From assembly GCF_001403615.1 (NCBI RefSeq), contig NZ_LN879457.1, positions 992,001 to 1,056,000 of the forward strand: a stretch of DNA of 64,000 nt. Direction: 5' to 3'. The position numbers were made by a program, and so were the translations under genes. The notes beneath the pieces are model-generated. The model was not told the DNA's origin and made no database searches. It saw nothing but the letters and a program-made list of their open reading frames with translations. Each line of letters opens with the position of its first letter. Within the stretch, counting starts at the first letter, position 1. This document shows positions 16,619 to 25,178 of this stretch, one piece after another. This DNA is from Desnuesiella massiliensis (GTDB lineage Bacteria; Bacillota; Clostridia; Clostridiales; Clostridiaceae).

Positions 16619-19233
16619 TGAAAATAATTAATTATAGAGCCTTTGAAGGAAGAAATATTTACTCTCATAGAAAATGTATAAGATTAGATGTAGATCTTGA
16701 AGGGTATAGTAACATACCAAGCAACAAAATTAGTTATTTTACTGAAAATTTAGTAAATCTGATTCCAGAATTAAAAAAACACAGATGTGGAATAGATGAA
16801 GACCAGGGCTTTGTAAAACGCCTTAAAGAAGGCACATATCTAGCACATATTTGTGAACATATTATAATTGCATTACATAACATGATTAATTTAGATATAA
16901 GTTATGGAAAGGCAAGGGAAGTATCGGAGGAAATTTACTATTTAATTTTTGAATATAAATATCAAAAGACAGCTATGGCAATTGCAAGACTAAGTATAGA
17001 TATTATAAACTCGTTAATAATGAATAGATGTATTAATATAGATAATAGATTAAATGAGATAAAGAAAATGTTGAACAATGAATTAATAGGACCAAGTACT
17101 GAAGCTATATGCAATGCAGCTAAGAGAAAAGGAATACCGATTATACACATAAATGAACATGGAATCTTTCAACTAGGATATGGAAAGTATGGAAAATTAA
17201 TTGAAGCCACCATAGGTGATAATACAAAGGCTATAGCTGTTGATATTGCATGTGACAAGCTGTTAACAAAAAAATTATTATCTTCTCAATGCATTCCTGT
17301 AGCTAAAGGGGCCAAAATAAATAATTGTTTAGATTTACTTATTCAATCAGAAGCTATAGGGTATCCGATAGTTTTAAAACCACAGTTTGGAAATCAAGGC
17401 AAAGGAGTTTTTTTAGATATAAAAAATGAAAAAGAAGCTTTGCGAATTTATAAAGAATTAAGAAATAATTTTAAAGATATCATGGTTGAAAGATATGTAC
17501 AGGGCAATGACTATAGAGTTTGTGTTATAGATGGGGAGGTTATTGCAGTGGCCTTAAGAGTTCCTCCTTCAATAACAGGAGATGGTATCAGAAGTGTAAA
17601 AGAACTCATAAAAGAGTTTAATGAAGATAGTAGAAGAGGGGAAGGCCATGAAAAACCACTAACTAAAGTGAAATTTAACAATGAATTAATTAACAGTATA
17701 AATTCTAAAGGCTATAGTCTAAATTCAATTTTAGAGAAGGATAAAAAACTGATCCTAAGAGAAAATGCAAATTTATCTACAGGCGGAATGGCTATAGATT
17801 GTACTGATAATATATGTAAGGAAAATATAGATATATGCAAGAGAGCGGCTAAAATTGTGGGCTTAAATATCTGCGGTATTGATATCTGCTGTGAAGATAT
17901 AAGCAAGCCAATAAAAGACAGTGGGGTAATAGTAGAAATAAATGCAGCGCCAGGTATAAGAATGCACCATTATCCTTCAAGTGGAAAAGAGCGAGATGTA
18001 GCAGGAGCCATAGTAGATATGATGTTTAAAAATTCACCTAAGAATATACCAGTAATCTCTATAACAGGAACCAATGGTAAAACTACCACCACACGCCTTA
18101 TAGCTCATGTGCTTTCTATGATTGGTTACAATGTGGGTATGACCACTACTGGAGGAATATATATAGATAAGCAATGTATTGATAAGGGTGATACTACAGG
18201 ATTTGAAAGTGCTTTAACAGTATTACTAAATAAAGAGGTTGATGTAGCTGTTTTAGAAACAGCCCGAGGTGGTATCATTAAAAATGGATTAGGTTATGAT
18301 TTAGCAGATGTGGGAGTAATCACCAATATTACTGAGGATCATCTTGGCTTAGATGGAATAGAAACTTTAGAAGAATTATCTCATGTAAAATCTTTAATAG
18401 TAGAAGCTGTTAAAGCTGAGGGATATTCAGTATTAAATGCAGATGACCCATGTAGTATGTCTATTATTGAACGAGCTAAAGGCAAATTAATATTATTTTC
18501 AAAGGACAGAAATAATAAATATCTTCAAGAAAGTTTATCAAATGGAGGCTATGGAGTATATATTTACAACGATTCTATATATGTAGAAAAAGAAAAAAGG
18601 ATATATCATATAGCTAATATAAGAGAAATTCCAATTACCTTTAATGGTATATTAGAATATAATGTTGAAAACTCCTTAGCTGCTTGTGCGGCATTAGTGG
18701 GTTTGGAGGTAGATTATTGTATAATAAGTAAAGGAATAAAGAGCTTTTTATCTAATGAAGATCATAACCCAGGTAGATTTAATTTATATGACTTGGATGG
18801 AGTAAAAGTTATATTAGACTACGGGCATAACATAGAAGGATATAAAGCTGTTATATCAGGTGCTAAACGAATGTCCTATAAGAATTTAATAGGAGTAATA
18901 GGTGTACCAGGAGATAGATTAGATGAGAATATTATACAATTAGGGCAAATAAGCGGAGAAAATTTTAATAAGTTATATATAAAAGAAGATAAAGATAAAA
19001 GAGGAAGAAAAACTGGAGAAGTAGCTAATCTGTTAAAATCAGGAGTTTTAAAATGTGGGAAGGAGGAAGCTTCTGCAGAGATAATATTAGACGAAGTAGA
19101 AGCTTTAAGTCAGGCAATAGATAATGCTAGTAAGGAAGATTTGATTATAGTGTTTTTTGAAGACTACGAGCCTTTGCTAAGGCTTATAAAATCCAAAATA
19201 GATTCTAAAAATATAAAAGAGGAGTTAGCCTAA
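16618..19233 (+). CDS. cphA: Cyanophycin synthetase
   Basis: This 871-residue protein has the full CphA layout: N-terminal domain (about 1-160), ATP-grasp domain that adds Asp (about 200-480, with GNQGKGV), and a Mur-ligase-like domain that adds Arg (about 480-871, with P-loop GTNGKTTTT and ETARGGI). It elongates cyanophycin, a nitrogen and carbon reserve, in the cytoplasm. It lies between sporulation genes (sipL upstream, ispE and a germination operon downstream), fitting reports of cyanophycin in some clostridia. Nothing looks truncated. A terminator follows. Confidence 0.95.
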   Translation: MKIINYRAFEGRNIYSHRKCIRLDVDLEGYSNIPSNKISYFTENLVNLIPELKKHRCGIDEDQGFVKRLKEGTYLAHICEHIIIALHNMINLDISYGKAREVSEEIYYLIFEYKYQKTAMAIARLSIDIINSLIMNRCINIDNRLNEIKKMLNNELIGPSTEAICNAAKRKGIPIIHINEHGIFQLGYGKYGKLIEATIGDNTKAIAVDIACDKLLTKKLLSSQCIPVAKGAKINNCLDLLIQSEAIGYPIVLKPQFGNQGKGVFLDIKNEKEALRIYKELRNNFKDIMVERYVQGNDYRVCVIDGEVIAVALRVPPSITGDGIRSVKELIKEFNEDSRRGEGHEKPLTKVKFNNELINSINSKGYSLNSILEKDKKLILRENANLSTGGMAIDCTDNICKENIDICKRAAKIVGLNICGIDICCEDISKPIKDSGVIVEINAAPGIRMHHYPSSGKERDVAGAIVDMMFKNSPKNIPVISITGTNGKTTTTRLIAHVLSMIGYNVGMTTTGGIYIDKQCIDKGDTTGFESALTVLLNKEVDVAVLETARGGIIKNGLGYDLADVGVITNITEDHLGLDGIETLEELSHVKSLIVEAVKAEGYSVLNADDPCSMSIIERAKGKLILFSKDRNNKYLQESLSNGGYGVYIYNDSIYVEKEKRIYHIANIREIPITFNGILEYNVENSLAACAALVGLEVDYCIISKGIKSFLSNEDHNPGRFNLYDLDGVKVILDYGHNIEGYKAVISGAKRMSYKNLIGVIGVPGDRLDENIIQLGQISGENFNKLYIKEDKDKRGRKTGEVANLLKSGVLKCGKEEASAEIILDEVEALSQAIDNASKEDLIIVFFEDYEPLLRLIKSKIDSKNIKEELA

Positions 19234-19237
19234 GCTT

Positions 19238-19276
19238 AATCAGCACAGATTTCTTAATTTGTGCTGATTTTTTTTC
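19238..19276 (+). terminator. cphA terminator
   Basis: AATCAGCACA/TGTGCTGATT stem followed by eight T, five bases after the cphA stop. Confidence 0.9.
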
Positions 19277-19356
19277 TTACAATGCCTAAAGTGGATAAAT
19301 TCATATTGATAATATATATAAATAAGTTATAATTTATTTGGAGAGGTGGGATAAAA

Positions 19357-20199
19357 GTGCAAATAAAGGCATATGCAAAGATTAATATTGCATTAGATGT
19401 AATAGGGAAAAGAGAAGATGGATATCATCTTTTAAAGATGATAATGCAAACCATAGATATTTATGATTTAATTGGCATAGAGAAAGCACCACAAAATATA
19501 GTTCTAAGTTGTAATAAAGGTTTTATACCAACAGATAATAGAAACTTAGCCTATAAAGCAGCGGAATTATTTATTAATAAATATAATATAAAACAAGGAG
19601 TCTATATAAATATTAAGAAAAACATACCTGTAGCAGCAGGTTTAGCAGGTGGAAGCACTAATGCTGCTGCGGTACTTAAAGGAATGAATCTGATTTTTAA
19701 TATCAATGCAGAGGAAAGTGAATTAATGGATTTAGCATTATCTATAGGGGCAGATGTACCTTATTGTATACAAGGAGGTACAGCCTTATGCGAAGGTATA
19801 GGAGAAAAGATAAAACCTTTGAAACCCTTTAGAAATCATATCTTAGTAATAGTAAAGCCTAACTTTGGTGTATCTACAAAAGAAGTTTATGGATCTCTTG
19901 ATATAAATAAAATTTTTAAACATCCTGATATAGATTCTTTAATAAAAGCTATGACTAGAGAAGATTTATATTATGTAGCAAATAATATGAAAAATGTATT
20001 AGAGAATGTTACCATTAAAAAACATGGTTTATTGAAGGATATAAAAAATGAAATGTTGAAAATGAATGCATTAGGAGCACTAATGAGTGGAAGTGGACCT
20101 ACAGTTTTTGCTTTTTTCGATGATATGCAAAAGGCTCAAATTTGCTACGACAGAATGAAAATGCAATATAAAGAAGTGTTTATAACGCGAACTATATAA
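19357..20199 (+). CDS. ispE: 4-diphosphocytidyl-2-C-methyl-D-erythritol kinase
   Basis: This 280-residue GHMP kinase phosphorylates CDP-methylerythritol in the non-mevalonate isoprenoid pathway. Motifs: AYAKINIALDV at the N-terminus, the ATP-binding glycine loop PVAAGLAGGSTNAAA, and the C-terminal MSGSGPTVFAFF. GTG start after GGAGAGGTGGG. Its place after yabG and veg follows the Bacillus order, here with sipL and the cyanophycin genes inserted between. Confidence 0.95.
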   Translation: MQIKAYAKINIALDVIGKREDGYHLLKMIMQTIDIYDLIGIEKAPQNIVLSCNKGFIPTDNRNLAYKAAELFINKYNIKQGVYINIKKNIPVAAGLAGGSTNAAAVLKGMNLIFNINAEESELMDLALSIGADVPYCIQGGTALCEGIGEKIKPLKPFRNHILVIVKPNFGVSTKEVYGSLDINKIFKHPDIDSLIKAMTREDLYYVANNMKNVLENVTIKKHGLLKDIKNEMLKMNALGALMSGSGPTVFAFFDDMQKAQICYDRMKMQYKEVFITRTI

Positions 20200-20220
20200 A
20201 TGTTCATTTATAGGTGTAAT

Positions 20221-20266
20221 TGCTCTTTAGCAGTGGTGGTGTCAATCTGCTGAAGGGCATTTTTTT
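20221..20266 (+). terminator. ispE terminator
   Basis: A 13-bp stem (TGCTCTTTAGCAG with CTGCTGAAGGGCA, including G-U pairs) and seven T. Confidence 0.85.
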
Positions 20267-20361
20267 ATTTTTGAATATTTTTTTATATTTAAGAAAACAA
20301 TAAATTAAACAGCTAATCCTGTTTATATAATGTAAAAATAATTATAAAGAGGGTATTAGTA

Positions 20362-20553
20362 ATGGCCATATTAGAATTTTTTGATAAGTATTTTTTGATA
20401 ATGATGGTATATGCTTGCTTCGTCTTGAATGCTGTAGACAGTAAATCCTTTAAACAAAAGAATGATGTACTAGGATTTAAACAAGCAAAGATAATATCTA
20501 ACGCTTTAATAGTCGTTAGCATTATATTGTTTTTAGTTGCAAGATTTATATAG
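20362..20553 (+). CDS. Small two-span membrane protein, first gene of the germinant receptor operon
   Basis: 63 residues with two predicted membrane helices (YFLIMMVYACFVLNAV and ISNALIVVSIILFLVARFI) joined by a basic loop. AGAGGG precedes the ATG. The gene ends 18 bp before the receptor A-subunit start, so co-transcription is likely. I do not recognise a named family. The position suggests an accessory component of the receptor, but that is inference. Confidence 0.65.
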   Translation: MAILEFFDKYFLIMMVYACFVLNAVDSKSFKQKNDVLGFKQAKIISNALIVVSIILFLVARFI

Positions 20554-20571
20554 GACATCGAGGTGAAAAAA

Positions 20572-22032
20572 ATGAAAGAGGCAATTGAAGAAAAAATATA
20601 TCCTAATATTGAGGATAATATAGCTTACATTAAAGAGATATTAAAGGATAATTTGGATATTGTATATAGAGAATTCTATATACATGAGTGGAAGGCAGCA
20701 CTAATTTACATTGATGGCATGGCTGATAAAATATTACTTGATGATTATGTGCTTGAAACTTTAATGATAAATAGTGAGAAAGTAAACAATATAAATAATA
20801 TTAAAGAAAGGCTGTTGACTGTATCAGATCTAAAAGAATTAAATTCATTGAAAGCATCAATTAATGCTATGCTTTCAGGAGAAACCATGCTTCTTATAGA
20901 GGAATTAGAGGTATGTTACGTAATAGCTACTAGATTATGGCCTAATAGGGGGATAAGTGAGCCTTCGGCAGAAACTGTAGTAAGAGGGTCAAGAGAAGGT
21001 TTTTCTGAAACTTTAAGATTTAATACAGTTCTTGTGAGGAGAAGAATAAGAGATACCAGATTGAGGGTAAAACCTCAAAGCGTAGGAGTAAGATCTAAGA
21101 CGGATGTAGCTCTAATGTACATAGAAGATATAGTAAATAAAAGTGCTCTAAATGAATTGGAGAAGCGAATGGATAGTATCAATGTAGATGCTATATTAGA
21201 TAGCGGGTATATAGAACAGCTGATTGAAGATAATAAATGGAGTTTATTTCCTCAGATTCAATCTACCGAAAGGCCTGATGTAGTAGCTGCTGCCTTGTAT
21301 GAAGGAAAAATTACGATTTTGGTAGATAATTCTCCTGTAGCATTGATTGTTCCTACTACCCTTCCAGCATTATTTCAATCTCCTGATGATTACTATCAAA
21401 GATGGATGTATTCTTCCTTTGTCAGATTGATAAGGTTGATTTCTATAGTCTTTTCACTGATTATGCCCTCTTTCTATGTAGCTATAACTTCTTTTCATAC
21501 TTCAATTATTCCGACTAGATTAGCGTATTCTATCGCTGCTTCTAGGGAAGGGGTTCCTTTTCCTGCTTTTATAGAAGCGCTTATAATGGAACTCAGTTTA
21601 GCATTGCTCATGGAGTCTATTGTAAGATTGCCTAGACCTATCGGGGCGACTATTGGAATTGTAGGTGGATTAATCATAGGTCAGGCAGCAGTCAGTGCTG
21701 GAATAGTAAGTCCAATAATGATAATAATTGTTTCTGTTACCGCTATAAGCAGTTTTATTACTTCAAATTACGAGATAACCTTTGCTTTTCGCATTATAAG
21801 ATTAATTTTAATAATAGCTGCCTCTATTATAGGATTATATGGCATAGCTTTAGGATTAATAGTTGTGTTAATACATTTAATTAAGCTAAAGAGCTTTGGA
21901 ATACCATATCTTTCGCCAGTGGTTAATATAGAAAAAGCTGATCTAAAGGATTTGTTTGTAAAATATCCTATCCAATATTTAAAAAGGAGACCTAAGTTCA
22001 TGAATACTGGAGATAAAATAAGACAAAAGTAA
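20572..22032 (+). CDS. Spore germination protein, GerA family A subunit
   Basis: This 486-residue protein has a soluble N-terminal half (about 1-280) and a membrane C-terminal half with about five helices, as in GerAA/GerKA. Family blocks include EPSAETVVRGSREGFSE and SIAASREGVPFP. The A subunits are now viewed as nutrient-gated ion channel components of the receptor in the spore inner membrane. ATG 20572 is chosen over the GTG at 20563 because GAGGTG then lies six bases upstream. Order A-B-C follows without long gaps. Amino-acid or sugar specificity cannot be read. Confidence 0.93.
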   Translation: MKEAIEEKIYPNIEDNIAYIKEILKDNLDIVYREFYIHEWKAALIYIDGMADKILLDDYVLETLMINSEKVNNINNIKERLLTVSDLKELNSLKASINAMLSGETMLLIEELEVCYVIATRLWPNRGISEPSAETVVRGSREGFSETLRFNTVLVRRRIRDTRLRVKPQSVGVRSKTDVALMYIEDIVNKSALNELEKRMDSINVDAILDSGYIEQLIEDNKWSLFPQIQSTERPDVVAAALYEGKITILVDNSPVALIVPTTLPALFQSPDDYYQRWMYSSFVRLIRLISIVFSLIMPSFYVAITSFHTSIIPTRLAYSIAASREGVPFPAFIEALIMELSLALLMESIVRLPRPIGATIGIVGGLIIGQAAVSAGIVSPIMIIIVSVTAISSFITSNYEITFAFRIIRLILIIAASIIGLYGIALGLIVVLIHLIKLKSFGIPYLSPVVNIEKADLKDLFVKYPIQYLKRRPKFMNTGDKIRQK

Positions 22033-22053
22033 TTAAAAAATGGGGAGATGCCG

Positions 22054-23145
22054 ATGAATTCTAAGGAAAATATAAAAGTTTATGGGTTGTTTTCTAGCTT
22101 GGTGGTTACAACGGTGGGAGTAGGTATATTTTCCTATCCGCGACAATTAGCTACAGCAGTAGGAAATGAAGGGTGGCTCGTAACTATAGTAGCTGGATTG
22201 ATTTCCATGCTTTTAGTTTATTTAGTATATAAGATTAGTTATTATAATGATTTTCAGGATTTCAATGTAATTATTTTTAACTGCTTTGGAAAAATTTTAG
22301 GTTTTTTTATTTTATTAATCTTTTCATTCTACATGATTTTTCTTGTATCACTGCAAATGAGAACCTTTGTGGAAGTTATTAAAATGTACTTGTTAGAAAA
22401 GACCCCTACAGAGTTTCTTATAATAATTACCATTCTAGTAGGTATCCATGTGGTAAGAGGTGGACAGCGATCTATAATAAAATTTAATGAAATAGCATTC
22501 TGGGTCATGTTTCTGCCAATGGTATTAATGCTTTTAGCTCTTTTACCTATTTCTGATTTCACTAATATGCTTCCTGTGTTTCAACAGCCTATAGGTAATT
22601 ATGCTAAGGGGTTATTTTCATCCTTAGTGTCTTTTGTAGGTTTTGAAATTTTATTCTTTATAATGCCTATTTTTGGAGAGAAGAAAAAAATTTATAAAAC
22701 CTCTATAAAGGCCGTGACCTTTATAACGATTTTTTATGTTTTAATAGTAATTTTTTCCTTAGCTGTTTTTGGAGAGAATCAGTCAAAAATCGTTTTATGG
22801 CCTACCGTTACCATGGTTACAGCTATAAACCTTCCTGGTACTTTTGTGGAGCGCTGGGAAGGCGTAGTGATGACACTGTGGATATTATTTTACTTAACAA
22901 CCTTTATAAACTACTATTACTTTTCTAGCCATATTTTAACCAAGATTACAAGGATAAGGAGTATCAACATATCCTCTATATTAATAATACCTTTAATATA
23001 CGTTATAACCTTATATCCTAATAATATTAATGAGTTATACGAAATAGGGAATAAATACTTAAATCCCTTAATAGTATTTTGCGTCCTAATTCTACCTATA
23101 CTTTTATTTATAATTAGTGCAGTTAAGGCGTCTTCAAAAAAATAA
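22054..23145 (+). CDS. Spore germination protein, GerA family B subunit (permease-like)
   Basis: This 363-residue protein has about ten hydrophobic segments and resembles the amino-acid/polyamine transporter fold typical of GerAB/GerKB, which hold the germinant-binding pocket. It starts near FSSLVVTTVGVGIFSYPRQLA, a common first helix for the family. The ATG at 22054 has GGGGAG six bases upstream. The last codons and the stop lie inside the 5-prime arm of a dispersed palindromic repeat, so the element supplies the end of the protein. Confidence 0.92.
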   Translation: MNSKENIKVYGLFSSLVVTTVGVGIFSYPRQLATAVGNEGWLVTIVAGLISMLLVYLVYKISYYNDFQDFNVIIFNCFGKILGFFILLIFSFYMIFLVSLQMRTFVEVIKMYLLEKTPTEFLIIITILVGIHVVRGGQRSIIKFNEIAFWVMFLPMVLMLLALLPISDFTNMLPVFQQPIGNYAKGLFSSLVSFVGFEILFFIMPIFGEKKKIYKTSIKAVTFITIFYVLIVIFSLAVFGENQSKIVLWPTVTMVTAINLPGTFVERWEGVVMTLWILFYLTTFINYYYFSSHILTKITRIRSINISSILIIPLIYVITLYPNNINELYEIGNKYLNPLIVFCVLILPILLFIISAVKASSKK

Positions 23146-23197
23146 CTAGTAAGTCTACCCGTCTATTTTCGGTAGTTACTTTTCTAAGATGTCTAAA
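23123..23197. repeat. Dispersed palindromic repeat, copy 2
   Basis: The left part TTAAGGCGTCTTC...AATAACTA pairs imperfectly with TAGTTACTTTTCTAAGATGTCTAAA. It covers the gerB-type stop codon and the gap before the gerC-type gene. It is more diverged than copy 1 but keeps both terminal (TTAGGCATCTT-like) and inner (AATAACTAG-like) arms. Confidence 0.65.
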
Positions 23198-23222
23198 TTT
23201 AATAGAAAGGGTAGGAATGTAT

Positions 23223-24398
23223 ATGAAAAAATTTAAATTATATTTAATTCTTATAATTACGATGCTATTTAATGGTTGCTGGGATAAAGTAGAGATAGAT
23301 AGAAAAGTGTTTGTTTCAACTATAGGAATTGATGTAGGTAAGGATATAGATAAGGAAAGAGAGTTAAAGAATATAAAGGAGAATGAAATATTTGCTGAAC
23401 AAAGCGTAAAAAAGCTAAATGTAACTTATGCTTTTCCTGATATAAGCGATTTTTCTCCAGGTAAAGGGAGGCTTCAGGGAGATAATACATTTTCAGCACA
23501 AACCTATTCCATGGAAGGGGCTATGTCTGAAATAACAGCTAAAAGTAGTAGAAATGTTTATTTAGAACATACGAGACTTTTAATGTTAAGTAGAGATTTG
23601 ATACAATACCCAGATACCTTAAAAGAAGTAGTGGATTATGTGCAAAGACATCCCAAGTTAAGTAGAAGAATGTACGTTATAACAACGGAAGGACCACCAG
23701 AACAATTTATAAAAATAAAGCCGGAAATAGATAAACATATTGAGGCGTATGTAGCTGGGCTTATGGAAAATAGTAATAGAAATTCTAGTATACTTCCTGT
23801 GACTTTAAATGAATTTTTGAAATTACTATCGGAAAATGGTAACGCATTGATACCATCACTAAGGCTAGATAGAACTAAAAAAGAAATTATTTTGACCGGA
23901 GTAGCAGTTATAAAAGATTATGAATTAAAGGGATATATCAATTCAGCAGAAACAGGAGACTTAGAGATTCTAAGAGGAAATTTAAAAGGAGGGACTAAAG
24001 TAATCGTTGAGGAAGGTCACCCTATAGATTATGAAATTGACGGTATAAATAGAAAAATTAAAGTAGATAAGCAAGGGGATAAATTGAATTTTACCATAAG
24101 TGTAGAATTAGAGGGAAAGCTTAGGGGAGCTTCTGTTGATATGATAGTATTTGGAGGAGAAGAACTCACAAAATTAGAAAAAAAATTTGATAAAAGTATA
24201 GCTTTAGAATGTGAAAAGTTAATTCAATATACTCAAAAGGAACTTAAAGTAGATCCCATAGGATTAAGGGAATATATTAAAAAGTTCCACCCCGCTATTT
24301 GGAAAGAGGTTAAGGATAGGTGGGAGGCTAGTTATGCCGATGCTAATATAAAGGTTGATATTAAAACCAGTATAAGAAGAATTGGTGTTGCAAATTAA
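23223..24398 (+). CDS. Spore germination lipoprotein, Ger(x)C family
   Basis: This 391-residue protein has a lipoprotein signal with lipobox LFNGC and continues WDKVEID, the standard start of mature GerAC/GerKC proteins. It should sit on the outer face of the spore inner membrane as the C subunit of the receptor. The ATG at 23223 is preferred over the one at 23217 on spacing from AAGGGTAGG. It completes the A-B-C set. Confidence 0.93.
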   Translation: MKKFKLYLILIITMLFNGCWDKVEIDRKVFVSTIGIDVGKDIDKERELKNIKENEIFAEQSVKKLNVTYAFPDISDFSPGKGRLQGDNTFSAQTYSMEGAMSEITAKSSRNVYLEHTRLLMLSRDLIQYPDTLKEVVDYVQRHPKLSRRMYVITTEGPPEQFIKIKPEIDKHIEAYVAGLMENSNRNSSILPVTLNEFLKLLSENGNALIPSLRLDRTKKEIILTGVAVIKDYELKGYINSAETGDLEILRGNLKGGTKVIVEEGHPIDYEIDGINRKIKVDKQGDKLNFTISVELEGKLRGASVDMIVFGGEELTKLEKKFDKSIALECEKLIQYTQKELKVDPIGLREYIKKFHPAIWKEVKDRWEASYADANIKVDIKTSIRRIGVAN

Positions 24399-24427
24399 GA
24401 GTGTTTCGAAAAATCATCCCTTATATT

Positions 24428-24457
24428 GAATAAAAAAGGAATTTTATGGAAATAATT
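24428..24457 (+). promoter_or_regulatory. Candidate sigma-F promoter for spoIIR
   Basis: GAATA, 15-bp spacer, GGAAATAAT. The -10 fits the sigma-F pattern GGnnAnAnT exactly and the -35 is close to GTATA. spoIIR is a sigma-F regulon gene in B. subtilis, which supports it. The region may also be a worn copy of the dispersed repeat. Confidence 0.5.
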
Positions 24458-24480
24458 ACCTAATGAGAGGGGATGAAATT

Positions 24481-25161
24481 ATGAGATTTAAAAAGATATT
24501 ATGGATCGTAATAATAATTGCAATAATGGGTTTACTATGGGAAAAAATAAACCCGAAGGAAAATGTTGCAGCTATTGAACAAAAGAAAATAAGCGATAAG
24601 TTAATAAGATTTCATGTTATAGCCAATAGTGATTCAAAGCAGGATCAACAACTTAAACTAATGGTTAGAGATAAGGTTTTAGAATATATTTATCCAAGAT
24701 TAAAAAACTCCAAAAGTATTGAGGAATCGAGAAAAATATTATTAGATAATGATAAAAAAATAAGAGAAATATGTGAAAGTACCATTAGAAATAATAAATA
24801 TAATTATGCTGTTACCACAGCTTTATCTAAGGAAAACTTTCCTGTAAAAACTTATGGTAATATAACTCTACCTCAAGGGAAATATGAGGCTTATAGAATA
24901 ATAATAGGTGGAGGAGAAGGACAAAATTGGTGGTGTGTAATGTTTCCACCTCTATGTTTTATCGATATTACAAAAGAAGAAACTTCATATAAGGAAACAG
25001 AGAATGAGATGAAAAAGACACTTAATGAAAAGCAATACAAATCCATAGATAATAGAAATAAGTCACCAAAAGAAGTCAAGTTTAGATTTAAAATAGTTGA
25101 TGCTTTAAAAGAGATGATAAATAATATGAGCAATAAGAGCAAAAGTGAAAAAGCTAGCTAA
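24481..25161 (+). CDS. spoIIR: Stage II sporulation protein R
   Basis: This 226-residue protein has an N-terminal signal/anchor helix (about residues 5-22) and the family blocks RFHVIANSDSKQDQ and NWWCVMFPPLCF. SpoIIR is made in the forespore under sigma-F, is exported to the intermembrane space, and triggers SpoIIGA to cleave pro-sigma-E in the mother cell. ATG 24481 is chosen because GAGAGGGG lies just before it; the ATG at 24463 overlaps that site. Its stop lies within a terminator shared with the convergent gene. Confidence 0.94.
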   Translation: MRFKKILWIVIIIAIMGLLWEKINPKENVAAIEQKKISDKLIRFHVIANSDSKQDQQLKLMVRDKVLEYIYPRLKNSKSIEESRKILLDNDKKIREICESTIRNNKYNYAVTTALSKENFPVKTYGNITLPQGKYEAYRIIIGGGEGQNWWCVMFPPLCFIDITKEETSYKETENEMKKTLNEKQYKSIDNRNKSPKEVKFRFKIVDALKEMINNMSNKSKSEKAS

Positions 25162-25178
25162 AGAATAGCTAGCTTTTT
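25148..25178. terminator. Bidirectional terminator overlapping two stop codons
   Basis: AAAAAGCTAGCTA/TAGCTAGCTTTTT, a 13-bp perfect stem with a 5-nt loop, spans both the spoIIR stop and the convergent glycosyltransferase stop, an unusually compact arrangement. Confidence 0.88.
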
